This document shows, in pieces, positions 36,336 through 45,756 of a stretch of 64,000 nucleotides of DNA. The first letter of the stretch is position 1. Each line of letters starts with the position of its first letter. The position numbers and the translations under genes were made by a program. The notes under the pieces were generated by a model, which worked only from the letters and a program-made list of their open reading frames with translations, was not told the origin of the DNA and searched no databases. Source of the DNA: Corynebacterium comes (lineage in GTDB: Bacteria > Actinomycetota > Actinomycetes > Mycobacteriales > Mycobacteriaceae); NCBI RefSeq assembly GCF_009734405.1, contig NZ_CP046453.1, forward strand, positions 1,550,001 through 1,614,000. Direction: 5' to 3'.

Positions 36336-37412
36336 TCAGGCGGCCTCCAGCCCGACGCCGTCCGTGATGTCGTGTGCGGTTCGCACCATGCGGGAGCCCT
36401 CACGTACGGCCTGCAGGAGGGTGTCGAAGGCGCCGGCCCGGCAGGCGTCGAGAAGCAGAACCGACAGTGTGTGCCCGGGGTCCTCGACGAGGACCGCGGC
36501 CAGGGCGGGCATGGCGCGCATCGGGAGCTTGAGTTCGAGGGCGCAGACGGCGTAGAGCGCGAGCGCGTTGAGGCGGACGATTCCGTCGAAGGTGCGTGCG
36601 GCAGCAAGCAGGATTCTGGCGGCGGGTGCTGCCTGGCGCAGTGTGTCCTCGATGATGATGTCGCGGAGCGTGGCGTTGCCCAGCACGACGCCGATGGTGA
36701 GCAGGGTCTCCTCGTCTGCCATGAGGTCGGCGACGGTGAGGTCCTGCTCCTCGATCTCGGTGAGCAGGAGACCGATGTCGGCGGCGAGGCCGGCGACACC
36801 GCCCCGGTCCGGCGCGTTGAGCAGACTGTGGGAGTGGCGATGGGCGAAGTCGCTGAGCTGGTCGCATTCCGTCGGGGTGAAGGAGGGGTTGAAGCGGGCG
36901 AACTGCTCGAAGGTCTCCTCCCGGTTCAGATCCGGGAGCATGCCGTTGGCCAGCAGCGACGCCATGGCCTGTGCCTGAACGACGGGCGCGATGACGTCGT
37001 CGAACCAGACCTCCGACCAGTTCTCCTCACCGGGTACGGGTGCCGGGCCGAAGGCGATCTGGACGGGTTCGCCGGTGAGGATCTCGGGGGTCACCCAACA
37101 GGCGTGGATGGGCATGATGCAGGTCCGCACCAGGGCGAGGAGGGTGTCGATGATCTCCTCGATCTCTTCCTCACTGCGGCGGGTGACCACGAAAGCGAAG
37201 ATCAGGTCCTCCCCGGACTCGTCGAGGGTGCGGGCGACGTCGGGGAGATGGCGCAGGTCATCGATGTCCAGCCGGATGACGGGCCCGAGCCGGAAGCGGT
37301 TCTGGGCGCCGGTGGAGTCGAAGGCGGCGAAGATGACGGAGTCGTGCGGGTAGAAGCCGAGGATGCCCGGCAGGTTGGCGGCGAGTTGTCCTGGTGAACT
37401 GAGCGCTGTCAT
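36336..37412 (-). CDS. DUF4192 family protein
   Basis: A 358-residue cytosolic protein of an actinobacterial family of unknown function. The conserved start is LSSPGQLAANLPGILGFYPHDSVIF; further landmarks are GPVIRLDIDDL, a helical middle part and a C-terminal ALEDPGHTLSVLLL-like segment, here VEDPGHTLSVLLLDACRAGAF. No catalytic motif, signal or membrane helix is evident. It is convergent with galE, with a single base between stops, and divergent from the PAC2 gene. Confidence 0.78.
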   Translation of the reverse strand: MTALSSPGQLAANLPGILGFYPHDSVIFAAFDSTGAQNRFRLGPVIRLDIDDLRHLPDVARTLDESGEDLIFAFVVTRRSEEEIEEIIDTLLALVRTCIMPIHACWVTPEILTGEPVQIAFGPAPVPGEENWSEVWFDDVIAPVVQAQAMASLLANGMLPDLNREETFEQFARFNPSFTPTECDQLSDFAHRHSHSLLNAPDRGGVAGLAADIGLLLTEIEEQDLTVADLMADEETLLTIGVVLGNATLRDIIIEDTLRQAAPAARILLAAARTFDGIVRLNALALYAVCALELKLPMRAMPALAAVLVEDPGHTLSVLLLDACRAGAFDTLLQAVREGSRMVRTAHDITDGVGLEAA

Positions 37413-37675
37413 GGCTCCGACACTCCCCTCTGCCCGGCCACGGCGCGAGGCCTGGCCTGTGTCCCCGGACCCGTGCCTGTGGATGAAGGGTGGTTATCCA
37501 CACCCGGAAAAGCCCGTTGTGGCGGTTCGATGGATAATCGGGCAGGATGGTGCGGTTACACTGGAGGAACGTTTTTCGCCTCTGCCGCTGATTCCCGGGA
37601 TTAATGTCACCGGGGTCAGCGTTGCAATAGGTATTACCCCGGATCTGTGAAGGTCAGCGAAGGAGGATGGTGGGT

Positions 37676-38776
37676 ATGCAGGACAATGAGCGCCGCATGT
37701 ACGACTTGGAATACCCGGCCCCGGAGGTCGGCTCGGATACTACGGGTGGTCCCACTCTCATCGTCGCCCTGCAGGGCTACGCGGACGCCGGACACGCGGT
37801 CGAATCCAGCGCCGATCATCTTCTGGCGGCGTTGGACTCCCGGCCGGTGGCGTCCTTCAACAACGATGAGTTGATTGACTACCGTTCCCGCCGGCCCGCG
37901 GTAACCATGGACAACCACCGCATCACCGGCATGGAGAGCCTCAATCTGGGCATCCGGGTGCTGCGGGACACGGAAGGCCGTTCCTTCCTGCTCCTCTCCG
38001 GCCCCGAGCCGGATCTGCGGTGGGAGGCGTTCACCGAGGCCGTGGCGGATCTGGCGGAGAAGTTCGGTGTGGAGAACACCATCTGCCTCTACTCCGCCCC
38101 GATGGCGGTCCCGCACACCCGTCCGCTGGTGGTCTCCGCGCACAGCAACACGCCGGCGTTGGTGAACTCGATGTTCACCTATGACTCAAAGGTGGTGCTG
38201 CCCGGCTCTGCCTCGATGATGATCGAGCGTGTGCTGCACAAGCGCGGCCGCAACGTCGCCGGCTTCACCGCGCATGTCCCCCATTACCTCGCGGCATCCC
38301 CGTACCCGGCCGCCACCCACGAGCTTCTCGATGCCGTCGCACGCGCCTCCGGCCTCTCCTTCCCGCTCCGCGCGATCGAGCACGACATGACCCGGGTCGC
38401 CGGCCAGCTGGCGGAGCAGGTCAATGATTCCGCGGAGATCCAGCAGGTTGTCCACCACCTGGAGATCCAGTTCGACGAGGAACTGGAGCGCTACCGCGCC
38501 AAGCACCCGAAGGCGATGCTCTCCGGTGAGCACAACGTGCCCTCCGGCGATGAGATCGGCGAAGAGTTCGAGCGCTTCCTGGCCGCCCTGGATTCCACCG
38601 ACCAGGACAACGCCTCAGAGGACGTCGGAGGCCCGCGCGAGCTGCCGGAGCAGACCGATCCGGAGGACATCTACCCCGAGGATCTCGAGGACGAGGATCC
38701 CGCCGACGAGGCTTCCGATCCGGAGGACATCTACCCCGAGGATCTCGAGGACGAGGATCCCGCCGACGACCGTTAA
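37676..38776 (+). CDS. PAC2 (proteasome-assembly-chaperone-like) family protein
   Basis: A 366-residue protein. The PAC2 domain covers about residues 20-235: TLIVALQGYADAGHAVESSADHLL, FLLLSGPEPDLRWEAF and YSAPMAVPHTRPLVVSAHSN. In archaea and eukaryotes related proteins assist proteasome assembly; in corynebacteria, which mostly lack a 20S core, the role is unknown. The start at 37676 is favoured because GGAGG lies nine bases before it; the ATG at 37667 abuts the same GGAGG. The C-terminus is acidic and ends in two copies of a 20-residue unit (EDIYPEDLEDEDPADE) from a recent DNA duplication. Confidence 0.82.
   Translation: MQDNERRMYDLEYPAPEVGSDTTGGPTLIVALQGYADAGHAVESSADHLLAALDSRPVASFNNDELIDYRSRRPAVTMDNHRITGMESLNLGIRVLRDTEGRSFLLLSGPEPDLRWEAFTEAVADLAEKFGVENTICLYSAPMAVPHTRPLVVSAHSNTPALVNSMFTYDSKVVLPGSASMMIERVLHKRGRNVAGFTAHVPHYLAASPYPAATHELLDAVARASGLSFPLRAIEHDMTRVAGQLAEQVNDSAEIQQVVHHLEIQFDEELERYRAKHPKAMLSGEHNVPSGDEIGEEFERFLAALDSTDQDNASEDVGGPRELPEQTDPEDIYPEDLEDEDPADEASDPEDIYPEDLEDEDPADDR
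38655..38769 (+). repeat. 60-bp-period tandem duplication in the PAC2 gene
   Basis: Bases 38655-38709 and 38715-38769 are identical over 55 bases at an offset of 60, so the reading frame is kept and an acidic 20-residue unit is doubled at the C-terminus. Perfect identity, including third codon positions, indicates a recent event. Confidence 0.95.
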
Positions 38777-38797
38777 CGGCAGGCTAGGGTTGGTTGG

Positions 38798-41344
38798 GTG
38801 AACCTCGCCCAGATGCTGCCCGACCTGTCCGACGTCCCAGAGTCCCTCCTGGACGAGTCGATCTTCGACTCCTTCCTCGCCTGGACCCGCACGCGCGGCA
38901 TTGAGTTGTATCCGGCGCAGGAGGAGGCGGCACTGGGGATCCTGACCGGTGACAACGTCATCCTGGCCACCCCCACGGGTTCGGGCAAGTCGATGGTGGC
39001 CAACGCGGCGCACTTCATCGCCATGGCCCGTGGGCAGCGTTCCTTCTACACCGCACCCATCAAGGCGCTGGTGAGCGAAAAGTTCTTCGCCCTCTGCGAG
39101 ATCTTCGGTCCCGAGAACGTCGGCATGATGACCGGTGACGCCACCGTCAACGCCAAGGCGCCCATCATCGCGGCCACCGCAGAGATCGTGGCCAACATCG
39201 CGCTTCGCGAAGGCTCGGCCGCAGCCATAGACCAGGTGGTCATGGATGAGTTCCACTACTACTCCGACCCGGAGCGCGGATGGGCCTGGCAGGTGCCGCT
39301 GCTGGAACTGCCCCGGGCGCAGTTCCTGCTCATGTCCGCCACCCTGGGTGACACGACCTTTCTGCAGGAGGACCTGACGCAGCGCACCGGGCGGACCACG
39401 ACCCTGGTCGCAGGTTCGGAGCGACCGGTGCCGCTGGGCTTCTCCTACGTCTACACCCCGGTCCACGAGACGATCGAGGAGCTGCTCGAGGGGGGCAAGG
39501 CGCCGATCTACGTCGTGCACTTCTCCCAGCGGGAGGCCACCGAACGTGCGCAGGCGTTGACGAGTCTGAAGATCATCGACGACGAGACCAAGGAGAAGAT
39601 CGTCGCCGAGATCGGCGGCTTCCGTTTCACCACCACCTACGGCAGGCAGCTGTCCAAGCTGCTGCGCCGGGGCATCGGCGTCCACCACGCCGGCATGCTG
39701 CCCAAGTACCGCCGCCTGGTGGAGCGTCTCTCCCAGACCGGCCTGCTCAAGGTCATCTGCGGCACCGACACCCTGGGCGTGGGCATCAACGTTCCCATCC
39801 GCACCGTGCTGCTGACGGGCCTGGCGAAGTACGACGGCACCCGCCAGCGCATCCTCAAGTCCCGTGAGTTCCACCAGATCGCCGGGCGTGCGGGGCGTGC
39901 GGGCTATGACACGGAGGGCACCGTCGTGGTCCAGGCACCCGAGCATGAGATCGAGAACTGGCGCCTGCGGGAGCGTGCGGGCACCGATCCGAAGAAGTTG
40001 AAGAAGTTGCGGATGAAATCCGCCCGTGAAGGCGAGGTCACCTGGTCGGAGCGGACCTACGAGCGCCTGACCACCGCTGATCCCGAGCCGATGAGTTCCC
40101 AGTTCCGCATGACCAACTCCATGCTGCTCAACGTCATCGCCCGCCCCGGCAACGGATATGAGCATCTCAAGCACCTGCTGCGCACCAACCATGACTCCCG
40201 CACCAAGCAGAACCGTGACATCCTGCACGCCCTGGAGCTGTTCAAGGGTCTGCTCAACGCGGGCATCGTGGTCAAGGCCGCCGACGGTACCGATGATCAG
40301 GGGCGCCCGTACCACCTGACCGAGGATCTGCAGCGGGACTTCGCCCTCAACCAGCCCCTGTCCCCCTTCGCCCTGGCCGCCCTGACGTTGCTGGACAAGG
40401 AGTCGGAGACCTACACCGTCGACGTCATCTCCACCTTCGAGGCGATCCTCGACGACCCCCGCCCCGTCCTCCAGGCCCAGCAGAAGCAGGCCCGTGGTGA
40501 GGAGATCGCGGCGCTGAAGGCCGAGGGCGTCGAGTACACCGAGCGGATGGCCATCATCGAGGACGTCACCTGGCCCAAGCCGCTGGAGGAGGAGCTCGAG
40601 GAGGCCTTCGGCACCTTCGCCGAGGGGCACCCCTGGGCCAAGGAATTCGAACTCTCGCCCAAGTCCGTCATCCGCGACATGATCGAACACGCGATGACCT
40701 TCTCCGACCTGGTGGCCACCTACGGTCTCGCCCGCTCGGAGGGCGTGGTGCTGCGCTACCTCACGGACGCCTGGCGCACCCTGCGCCAGTCCGTGCCCCT
40801 GGAGGCGCTCAACGATGAGCTCGAGGACGTCACCGAGTGGCTCGGCGAGCTCATCCGTCAGGTCGACAGCTCGCTCATCGACGAGTGGGCCCAGATGGGC
40901 GACGAGGACACCCCCATCTCCAAGGAGGCCCTGGAACGCGAACTCGCCTTCGGCCTGGAGGATCCCACCGCGCTGACCTCGAACCGGCGCGCCTTCACCA
41001 TCATGGTCCGCAACCTCATGTTCCGTCTCGTGGAGCTCTTCGCGTGGGAGAAGGAGGACCGCCTGGCCGAACTCACCGAGTACCTCGACCGCGACGGGAA
41101 ACCGGACTGGGGTGCCGAGCTCGACGCCTACTTCGACGAGTACGCCGACCTGGACACCGGATCCGACGCCCGCAGCGCGGAGTACTTCACCCTCACCCAG
41201 GACGGGCGTCTGTGGACTGCCCGGCAGATCATCAAGGACCCGGAGGGCGACAACGCCTTCCAGCTGGTCGCGGTGGTCGATCTGGACGCGTCTGACGAGG
41301 CCGGGGAGGTCAGGCTGAAGTCGTTGGAGATGGTGCGACGCTAG
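38798..41344 (+). CDS. Ski2-like DEAD/DEAH helicase with DUF3516 C-terminus
   Basis: An 848-residue helicase. Motifs are ELYPAQEEAALGIL (Q), ATPTGSGKSMVA (Walker A), APIKALVSEKFF (Ia), VVMDEFHYYSD (II, DEFH), LLMSATLGD (III), GTDTLGVGINVPIRTV (V) and HQIAGRAGRAGYD (VI), a pattern typical of Ski2-like RNA helicases. The last 300 residues correspond to the actinobacterial DUF3516 domain. The GTG start at 38798 is preceded by TAGGGT 7 bases upstream and no Shine-Dalgarno, suggesting a leaderless transcript separate from the PAC2 gene. Role, probably in RNA metabolism, not established. Confidence 0.85.
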   Translation: MNLAQMLPDLSDVPESLLDESIFDSFLAWTRTRGIELYPAQEEAALGILTGDNVILATPTGSGKSMVANAAHFIAMARGQRSFYTAPIKALVSEKFFALCEIFGPENVGMMTGDATVNAKAPIIAATAEIVANIALREGSAAAIDQVVMDEFHYYSDPERGWAWQVPLLELPRAQFLLMSATLGDTTFLQEDLTQRTGRTTTLVAGSERPVPLGFSYVYTPVHETIEELLEGGKAPIYVVHFSQREATERAQALTSLKIIDDETKEKIVAEIGGFRFTTTYGRQLSKLLRRGIGVHHAGMLPKYRRLVERLSQTGLLKVICGTDTLGVGINVPIRTVLLTGLAKYDGTRQRILKSREFHQIAGRAGRAGYDTEGTVVVQAPEHEIENWRLRERAGTDPKKLKKLRMKSAREGEVTWSERTYERLTTADPEPMSSQFRMTNSMLLNVIARPGNGYEHLKHLLRTNHDSRTKQNRDILHALELFKGLLNAGIVVKAADGTDDQGRPYHLTEDLQRDFALNQPLSPFALAALTLLDKESETYTVDVISTFEAILDDPRPVLQAQQKQARGEEIAALKAEGVEYTERMAIIEDVTWPKPLEEELEEAFGTFAEGHPWAKEFELSPKSVIRDMIEHAMTFSDLVATYGLARSEGVVLRYLTDAWRTLRQSVPLEALNDELEDVTEWLGELIRQVDSSLIDEWAQMGDEDTPISKEALERELAFGLEDPTALTSNRRAFTIMVRNLMFRLVELFAWEKEDRLAELTEYLDRDGKPDWGAELDAYFDEYADLDTGSDARSAEYFTLTQDGRLWTARQIIKDPEGDNAFQLVAVVDLDASDEAGEVRLKSLEMVRR

Positions 41345-41353
41345 GCGAAGGGC

Positions 41354-41980
41354 TCAGTCACCGCCCGGCGCGACGCCGTCGGCCGGCGGTCCCGGGAGGT
41401 CCGTGAGCTTCTCCAGCATCTCCAGCCCCCGCTCCGCCCATTCAATCTCCGCCTCGGCCTGCAGGACCCGCCCCTCATAGGCGAATCTCTTGAAGGCGGT
41501 GACCTTCTCCCGCGCAGCTTCCGGTGTGTCCTCAAGGCGCCGCACCAGGGTGGGGTTCATGCCTGCTTCGATCCGTTTCATCTCGTCGAGAGCCTGCCGG
41601 CGTTGGGCCTTGAAGTGGGAGATGTGCTCGCGCAGGAAGCTCTCCGCCGACTCGGGTGTCCCCCACTCCAGGTAGGCGGCCTTGAGCCGTGCCGGATCCC
41701 GGTCGGCGACATAGGCCATCGGTTCCCGTTGCCATTCCCGCAGCGCCTGCAGTCCCCGGTCATTGATGGCGTACTCGGTCTTGGTCTCCCCCTTGGAACC
41801 CCAGGGCACGTCCCGGGTGTCCACCAGGCCTTCGCGTTCCATCTTCCGGAGCTCCGGATAGATCTGGGAGTTGGCGGCATGCCACACGTGACCGACGGAG
41901 GAGGCGAACTTCTTCGCGACGTCGTAGCCCGTCATGGGGGCGGAGGACAGGAGCGCGAGCAAGGCGTGTCGAAGGGTCAC
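41354..41980 (-). CDS. vanR: PadR-family regulator, VanR-type repressor of vanABK
   Basis: A 208-residue regulator with an N-terminal winged helix (RHALLALLSSAPMTGYDVAKKF...SQIYPELRKMEREGLV) and the helical PadR C-terminal domain used for dimerisation (about residues 90-175). Divergent placement from vanA is as in C. glutamicum, where PadR-type VanR represses vanABK until vanillate binds. The intergenic region holds a perfect 9-bp inverted repeat ahead of vanA that is the likely operator. It lies convergent to the DUF3516 helicase with 9 bases between stops. Confidence 0.82.
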   Translation of the reverse strand: MTLRHALLALLSSAPMTGYDVAKKFASSVGHVWHAANSQIYPELRKMEREGLVDTRDVPWGSKGETKTEYAINDRGLQALREWQREPMAYVADRDPARLKAAYLEWGTPESAESFLREHISHFKAQRRQALDEMKRIEAGMNPTLVRRLEDTPEAAREKVTAFKRFAYEGRVLQAEAEIEWAERGLEMLEKLTDLPGPPADGVAPGGD

Positions 41981-42080
41981 ACCCCCTTCTTACCCCACCG
42001 CCTGCCCTGGTGTCGCCAGGATCTTCGCCGTGGTCAGCCCCGTTTCACTGTCTGGTCGCCGGGAAATATGCGCCCAGGTA

Positions 42081-42109
42081 TTGCCCTGGCCCACAGATTG
42101 CCCTACTGT
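42081..42109 (+). promoter_or_regulatory. possible vanA promoter
   Basis: TTGCCC (42081-42086) and TACTGT (42104-42109) are 17 bases apart and lie upstream of the inverted repeat, so a bound repressor would sit just downstream of the transcription start. The match is moderate. Confidence 0.35.
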
Positions 42110-42123
42110 GTGATCCATCCCAC

Positions 42124-42160
42124 CAACTATCTCACTCTTTAGATAGTTGCCTAGATAGCT
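42124..42160 (+). promoter_or_regulatory. VanR operator candidate
   Basis: CAACTATCT (42124-42132) and AGATAGTTG (42141-42149) form a perfect inverted repeat with an 8-base spacer. A further partial half-site, TAGATAGCT (42152-42160), follows immediately. The repeat lies 26-51 bases before the vanA GTG, where C. glutamicum VanR also binds AACTA-containing repeats. Confidence 0.65.
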
Positions 42161-42174
42161 CAGAGGAGAACCCA

Positions 42175-43299
42175 GTGACTGACCCGGCCGCCACCTCCAC
42201 AACTACGGCAAAGATCCTCCCCCATCCGCTCAACGCCTGGTACGTCGTCGCCTGGGATCATGAGGTGACCAGTAAGGGCATCCTCTCCCGGAAGGTCGCC
42301 AACAAGCCGCTCGCGCTCTACCGCACCCAGGACGGCCGGGCCGTCGCACTGGCTGACGCCTGCTGGCACCGCCTGGCGCCCCTGTCCAAGGGCAAGCTGA
42401 TCGGCCGGGACGGCATCCAGTGCCCCTACCACGGCCTGACGTACAACTCCGCCGGCCGGTGCACCAGCATGCCCGCCCAGGAAACCATCAACCCGTCGGC
42501 CGCGGTGTCGAGTTTCCCCATCGTCGAGCAGCACCGCTTCGTCTGGGTGTGGCTCGGCGATCCGACCCTCGCCGATCCCACGCTCGTGCCCGACATGCAC
42601 CAGATGAACCACCCGGAGTGGGCCGGCGACGGCAAGACGATCCACGCCTCCTGCAACTACCAGCTGATCCTGGACAACCTCATGGACCTCACCCACGAGG
42701 AGTTCGTCCACTCCTCCACCATCGGCCAGGAGGAACTCAGCGAGGCGGAATTCGAGGTCACCCGCACGGAAGACTCCGTCACCGTCACCCGCTGGATGCA
42801 TGACATCGACGCCCCGCCGTTCTGGCACAAGAACATGAACGACAAGTTCCCCGGCTTCGAGGGCAAGGTCGACCGCTGGCAGATCATCCACTACTACTTC
42901 CCCTCCACCATCTGCCTCGACGTCGGGGTGGCCAAGGCTGGTACCGGCGCACCCGAGGGCGACCGCAGTCAGGGCGTCAACGGCTACGTGATGAACACCA
43001 TCACCCCCGAGACCGACCGTTCCTCCCACTACTTCTGGTCCTTCCAGCGCAACTACCGTCTGGACAGTCAGCTGATCACGACCCAGCTGCGCGAAGGAGT
43101 CAGCGGTGTCTTCGCGGAGGACGAGGACATGCTCACCGCCCAGCAGGAGGCGATCGACGCCAACCCGGACCACGAGTTCTACAGCCTCAACATCGATGCC
43201 GGCGGCATGTGGGTCCGCCGCATGCTGGAGCAGGCCCTGGCAGCGGAAGGCCGCTTGGACGCCGAGACCACCTACGCCGCCGTCGAGAAGAAGGCCTGA
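42175..43299 (+). CDS. vanA: vanillate O-demethylase, oxygenase subunit
   Basis: A 374-residue Rieske non-heme iron oxygenase that, with VanB, removes the methyl group of vanillate to give protocatechuate and formaldehyde. The Rieske [2Fe-2S] ligands are CWH (ADACWHRLAPL) and CPYH (GIQCPYHGL) within residues 60-85. The mononuclear iron site follows at LDNLMDLTHEEFVH. The GTG at 42175 has GAGGAG eight bases before it and is preferred to upstream in-frame starts lying in the operator region. First gene of vanABK. Related O-demethylases act on other methoxybenzoates, so substrate is inferred from the operon. Confidence 0.92.
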   Translation: MTDPAATSTTTAKILPHPLNAWYVVAWDHEVTSKGILSRKVANKPLALYRTQDGRAVALADACWHRLAPLSKGKLIGRDGIQCPYHGLTYNSAGRCTSMPAQETINPSAAVSSFPIVEQHRFVWVWLGDPTLADPTLVPDMHQMNHPEWAGDGKTIHASCNYQLILDNLMDLTHEEFVHSSTIGQEELSEAEFEVTRTEDSVTVTRWMHDIDAPPFWHKNMNDKFPGFEGKVDRWQIIHYYFPSTICLDVGVAKAGTGAPEGDRSQGVNGYVMNTITPETDRSSHYFWSFQRNYRLDSQLITTQLREGVSGVFAEDEDMLTAQQEAIDANPDHEFYSLNIDAGGMWVRRMLEQALAAEGRLDAETTYAAVEKKA

Positions 43300-43301
43300 C
43301 C

Positions 43302-44303
43302 ATGAACGCCTCCGCACACGAATGGCAGGATGCCGAGGTCGTCGCGACGGCCGAGGTCGCCGACCGCATCCGCCGCATCACACTGCGCCCCTCCCGACCA
43401 CCCCAGGGCAGAACCGTGCAACCCGGCGAACACCTGAAGGTGCTGGTGGGCATTGACGGGTCCGAGGTCAAGCGCTCCTACTCCATCGTCGATGCCGCAC
43501 CCGACGGATCCGACGTGTCCCTGACGGTCTTCCACACCCCGAATTCCCGTGGCGGCTCCGCCTACATGCATTCCCTGCAGGTGGGTGACACTCTGCGCGT
43601 CACCCAGCCGCAGCAGAACTTCCCGCTCCGGATCGGAGCACCCAGGTATGTCCTGGTGGCAGGCGGAATCGGCATCACAGCGATCCGCGGCATGGCATCG
43701 CTGCTGCGCCGGCTGGGCGCGGACTACAGCATCCACTACGCCGCCCGCTCGCCGGAGGCCATGGCCTACCGCGAGGAGCTGATCGCCGAGCACGGCGACC
43801 GCCTGACCACCTACTTCGACTCCGAGTCCGTCTTCCTCGACGCACACGCGCTCATCTCCACGATGGAGGCCGGCGCCGAGCTGTACATGTGCGGACCGAT
43901 CCGCCTCATGGACGCCATCCGGCGTGCCTGGCGCGAACTCGAACTGGATCCGACCAACCTGCGCTTCGAGACATTCGGCAACAGCGGCTGGTACGAGGCC
44001 CGGCGGTTCCGGGTCAACCTGCCCCGGCTCGGCGTCTCCACGGAGATCGGCGCCAACGAGACAATTCTGGAGGCGCTGCAGAAGATCGGCGTGGCGATGA
44101 TGTACGACTGTCGACGAGGTGAATGCGGCCTGTGCCAGGTGAAGGTCACCGACGTCGACGGCCGTATCGACCACCGCGACGTGTTCTTCTCCGACCGCCA
44201 GAAGAACGCGTCCGAGAAGCTCTGTGCGTGCGTCTCCCGAGTTGTCCCCCATGACCCCATTTCCGCCACCTCAACCGCCCAGTTGACCATCGACGTCCCC
44301 TGA
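43302..44303 (+). CDS. vanB: vanillate O-demethylase, reductase subunit
   Basis: A 333-residue phthalate-dioxygenase-reductase-type flavoprotein that passes electrons from NADH to VanA. Domains in order are the flavin-binding barrel with KRSYSIVDAAPDG, the NAD domain with YVLVAGGIGITAIRGM and ELYMCGP, and a C-terminal plant-type [2Fe-2S] ferredoxin with CRRGECGLCQ and the fourth ligand in LCACVSR. It starts 2 bases after the vanA stop. Confidence 0.93.
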   Translation: MNASAHEWQDAEVVATAEVADRIRRITLRPSRPPQGRTVQPGEHLKVLVGIDGSEVKRSYSIVDAAPDGSDVSLTVFHTPNSRGGSAYMHSLQVGDTLRVTQPQQNFPLRIGAPRYVLVAGGIGITAIRGMASLLRRLGADYSIHYAARSPEAMAYREELIAEHGDRLTTYFDSESVFLDAHALISTMEAGAELYMCGPIRLMDAIRRAWRELELDPTNLRFETFGNSGWYEARRFRVNLPRLGVSTEIGANETILEALQKIGVAMMYDCRRGECGLCQVKVTDVDGRIDHRDVFFSDRQKNASEKLCACVSRVVPHDPISATSTAQLTIDVP

Positions 44304-44314
44304 AAGGCCCCAGC

Positions 44315-45688
44315 ATGGACATCAGAAAAGCCATCGACACAACACCGATGAGCAGCTACCAGTGGTACATCGTCGGACTCGCCACCTTCCTCAACGCCCT
44401 GGACGGTTATGACGTCCTGGCGATGGCCTTCACGGCCAACTCGGTCACCGCGGAATTCGGCCTGACGGGAAGTCAACTGGGCTCCCTTCTCAGTGCCGGC
44501 CTCATCGGCATGGCGGCGGGCGCACTGGTTCTCGGCCCGCTGGCCGATCGATTCGGACGACGCCGCATGCTCATCATTGCGCTCATCATCAACGCCCTGG
44601 GTCTGGCCATGTCCGCGAGCGCCGGCTCGGCGAACGAGTTGGGCCTGTGGCGCATCGTCACCGGCGTGGGCATCGGTGGCATTCTTGCCACCGTCACCGT
44701 CATCACCAGCGAGTACTCCAACAACCGCAACCGCGGCATGGCAGTGAGCATCTACACCGCCGGCTACGGCCTCGGCGCCACCCTCGGCGGCCTCCTGGCG
44801 GCCCAGATCATTCCGAGCTTCGGTTGGCGTTCCGTCTTCGCCGTGGGTGCCGCACTGACGACGATCGCCGTTGTGATCGTGGCCTTCAGCCTCCCGGAGT
44901 CGGTCGACTACCTCCGGGTCAAGCGCACCCCCGACGCCCGGACCCGTGTCCTGAAGATCGCCCACCGCATCGGCAAGACCGGCGTGACCGGTTTCGCCGA
45001 GCCCGCGCCGGGCACCGAGGCACCCCGGGCCAGGCTCTCCGACCTTGTCTCAGGACGTTTCCGTTCCACCACCCTCAAGCTCTGGGCGGCGTTCTTCTTC
45101 ATCATGTTCGGCTTCTACTTCGCCAACTCCTGGACCCCGAAGCTGCTCGTCGAGTCCGGCATGACCGAGAACCAGGGCATCATCGGCGGCCTGGCACTCA
45201 CCCTGGGCGGCACCTTCGGCTCGCTTCTCTACGGTCTGATCACCGTCAAGTTCAACGCGCGTCACACCCTCATGGTGTTCACGGTTCTCTCCGCGATCAC
45301 TCTCGTCCTGTTCATCACCACCACCTCCATCCCGGCGCTGGCCTTCTTCAGTGGTGTCCTGGTCGGCATGCTCATCAACGGCTGCATCGCCGGCCTGTAC
45401 ACGGTCACCCCGCAGAGCTACCCCTCCGAGCTGCGCTCGAGCGGTGTCGGCTGGGGCATCGGCATCGGACGTTTCGGCGCCATCCTCGCACCCATCACCG
45501 TCGGTGCGCTTCTCGACGGCGGCTGGTCCCCCACCGCCCTCTACTCCGGCGTTGCGGTGGTCGTCGTCATCGGCGCCGTCGCGCTCATCGGCATCAAGCC
45601 CTACCTCGGGACCACCGGTTCCTCCGAACCGGCGGCCCCCGCGAAGCGACAGGAAGACTCCGCCCCTGTTCCCTCCGCCGCCAACTGA
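44315..45688 (+). CDS. vanK: MFS aromatic-acid transporter
   Basis: A 457-residue 12-helix transporter of the aromatic acid:H+ symporter (AAHS) subfamily. The subfamily motif LDGYDVLAMAF with its Asp lies in the first helix, and the MFS loop 2-3 motif LGPLADRFGRRRMLI is intact, with the corresponding LTLGGTFGSLLYGLI in the second half. Located 11 bases after vanB, it should import vanillate (and perhaps protocatechuate or ferulate-like acids) across the membrane, as VanK does in C. glutamicum. A strong hairpin follows. Confidence 0.88.
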   Translation: MDIRKAIDTTPMSSYQWYIVGLATFLNALDGYDVLAMAFTANSVTAEFGLTGSQLGSLLSAGLIGMAAGALVLGPLADRFGRRRMLIIALIINALGLAMSASAGSANELGLWRIVTGVGIGGILATVTVITSEYSNNRNRGMAVSIYTAGYGLGATLGGLLAAQIIPSFGWRSVFAVGAALTTIAVVIVAFSLPESVDYLRVKRTPDARTRVLKIAHRIGKTGVTGFAEPAPGTEAPRARLSDLVSGRFRSTTLKLWAAFFFIMFGFYFANSWTPKLLVESGMTENQGIIGGLALTLGGTFGSLLYGLITVKFNARHTLMVFTVLSAITLVLFITTTSIPALAFFSGVLVGMLINGCIAGLYTVTPQSYPSELRSSGVGWGIGIGRFGAILAPITVGALLDGGWSPTALYSGVAVVVVIGAVALIGIKPYLGTTGSSEPAAPAKRQEDSAPVPSAAN

Positions 45689-45706
45689 AACAACTGAGAC
45701 AACATA

Positions 45707-45738
45707 ACGCGCCACCACTCTTGCGAGGGGTGGCGCGT
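45707..45738 (+). terminator. vanABK terminator
   Basis: ACGCGCCACC (45707-45716) pairs with GGTGGCGCGT (45729-45738). An inner CTC/GAG and an outer ACAAC/GTTGT extend the hairpin. Only a weak T-rich tail follows (GTTGTC). Confidence 0.65.
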
Positions 45739-45756
45739 CAGTTGTCTACTGGAACC

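Noticed and set aside
38615..40690. Minus-strand open frame of 691 codons
   Set aside because: Lies entirely opposite the well-supported DUF3516 helicase and PAC2 tail, and shows low-complexity shadow composition.
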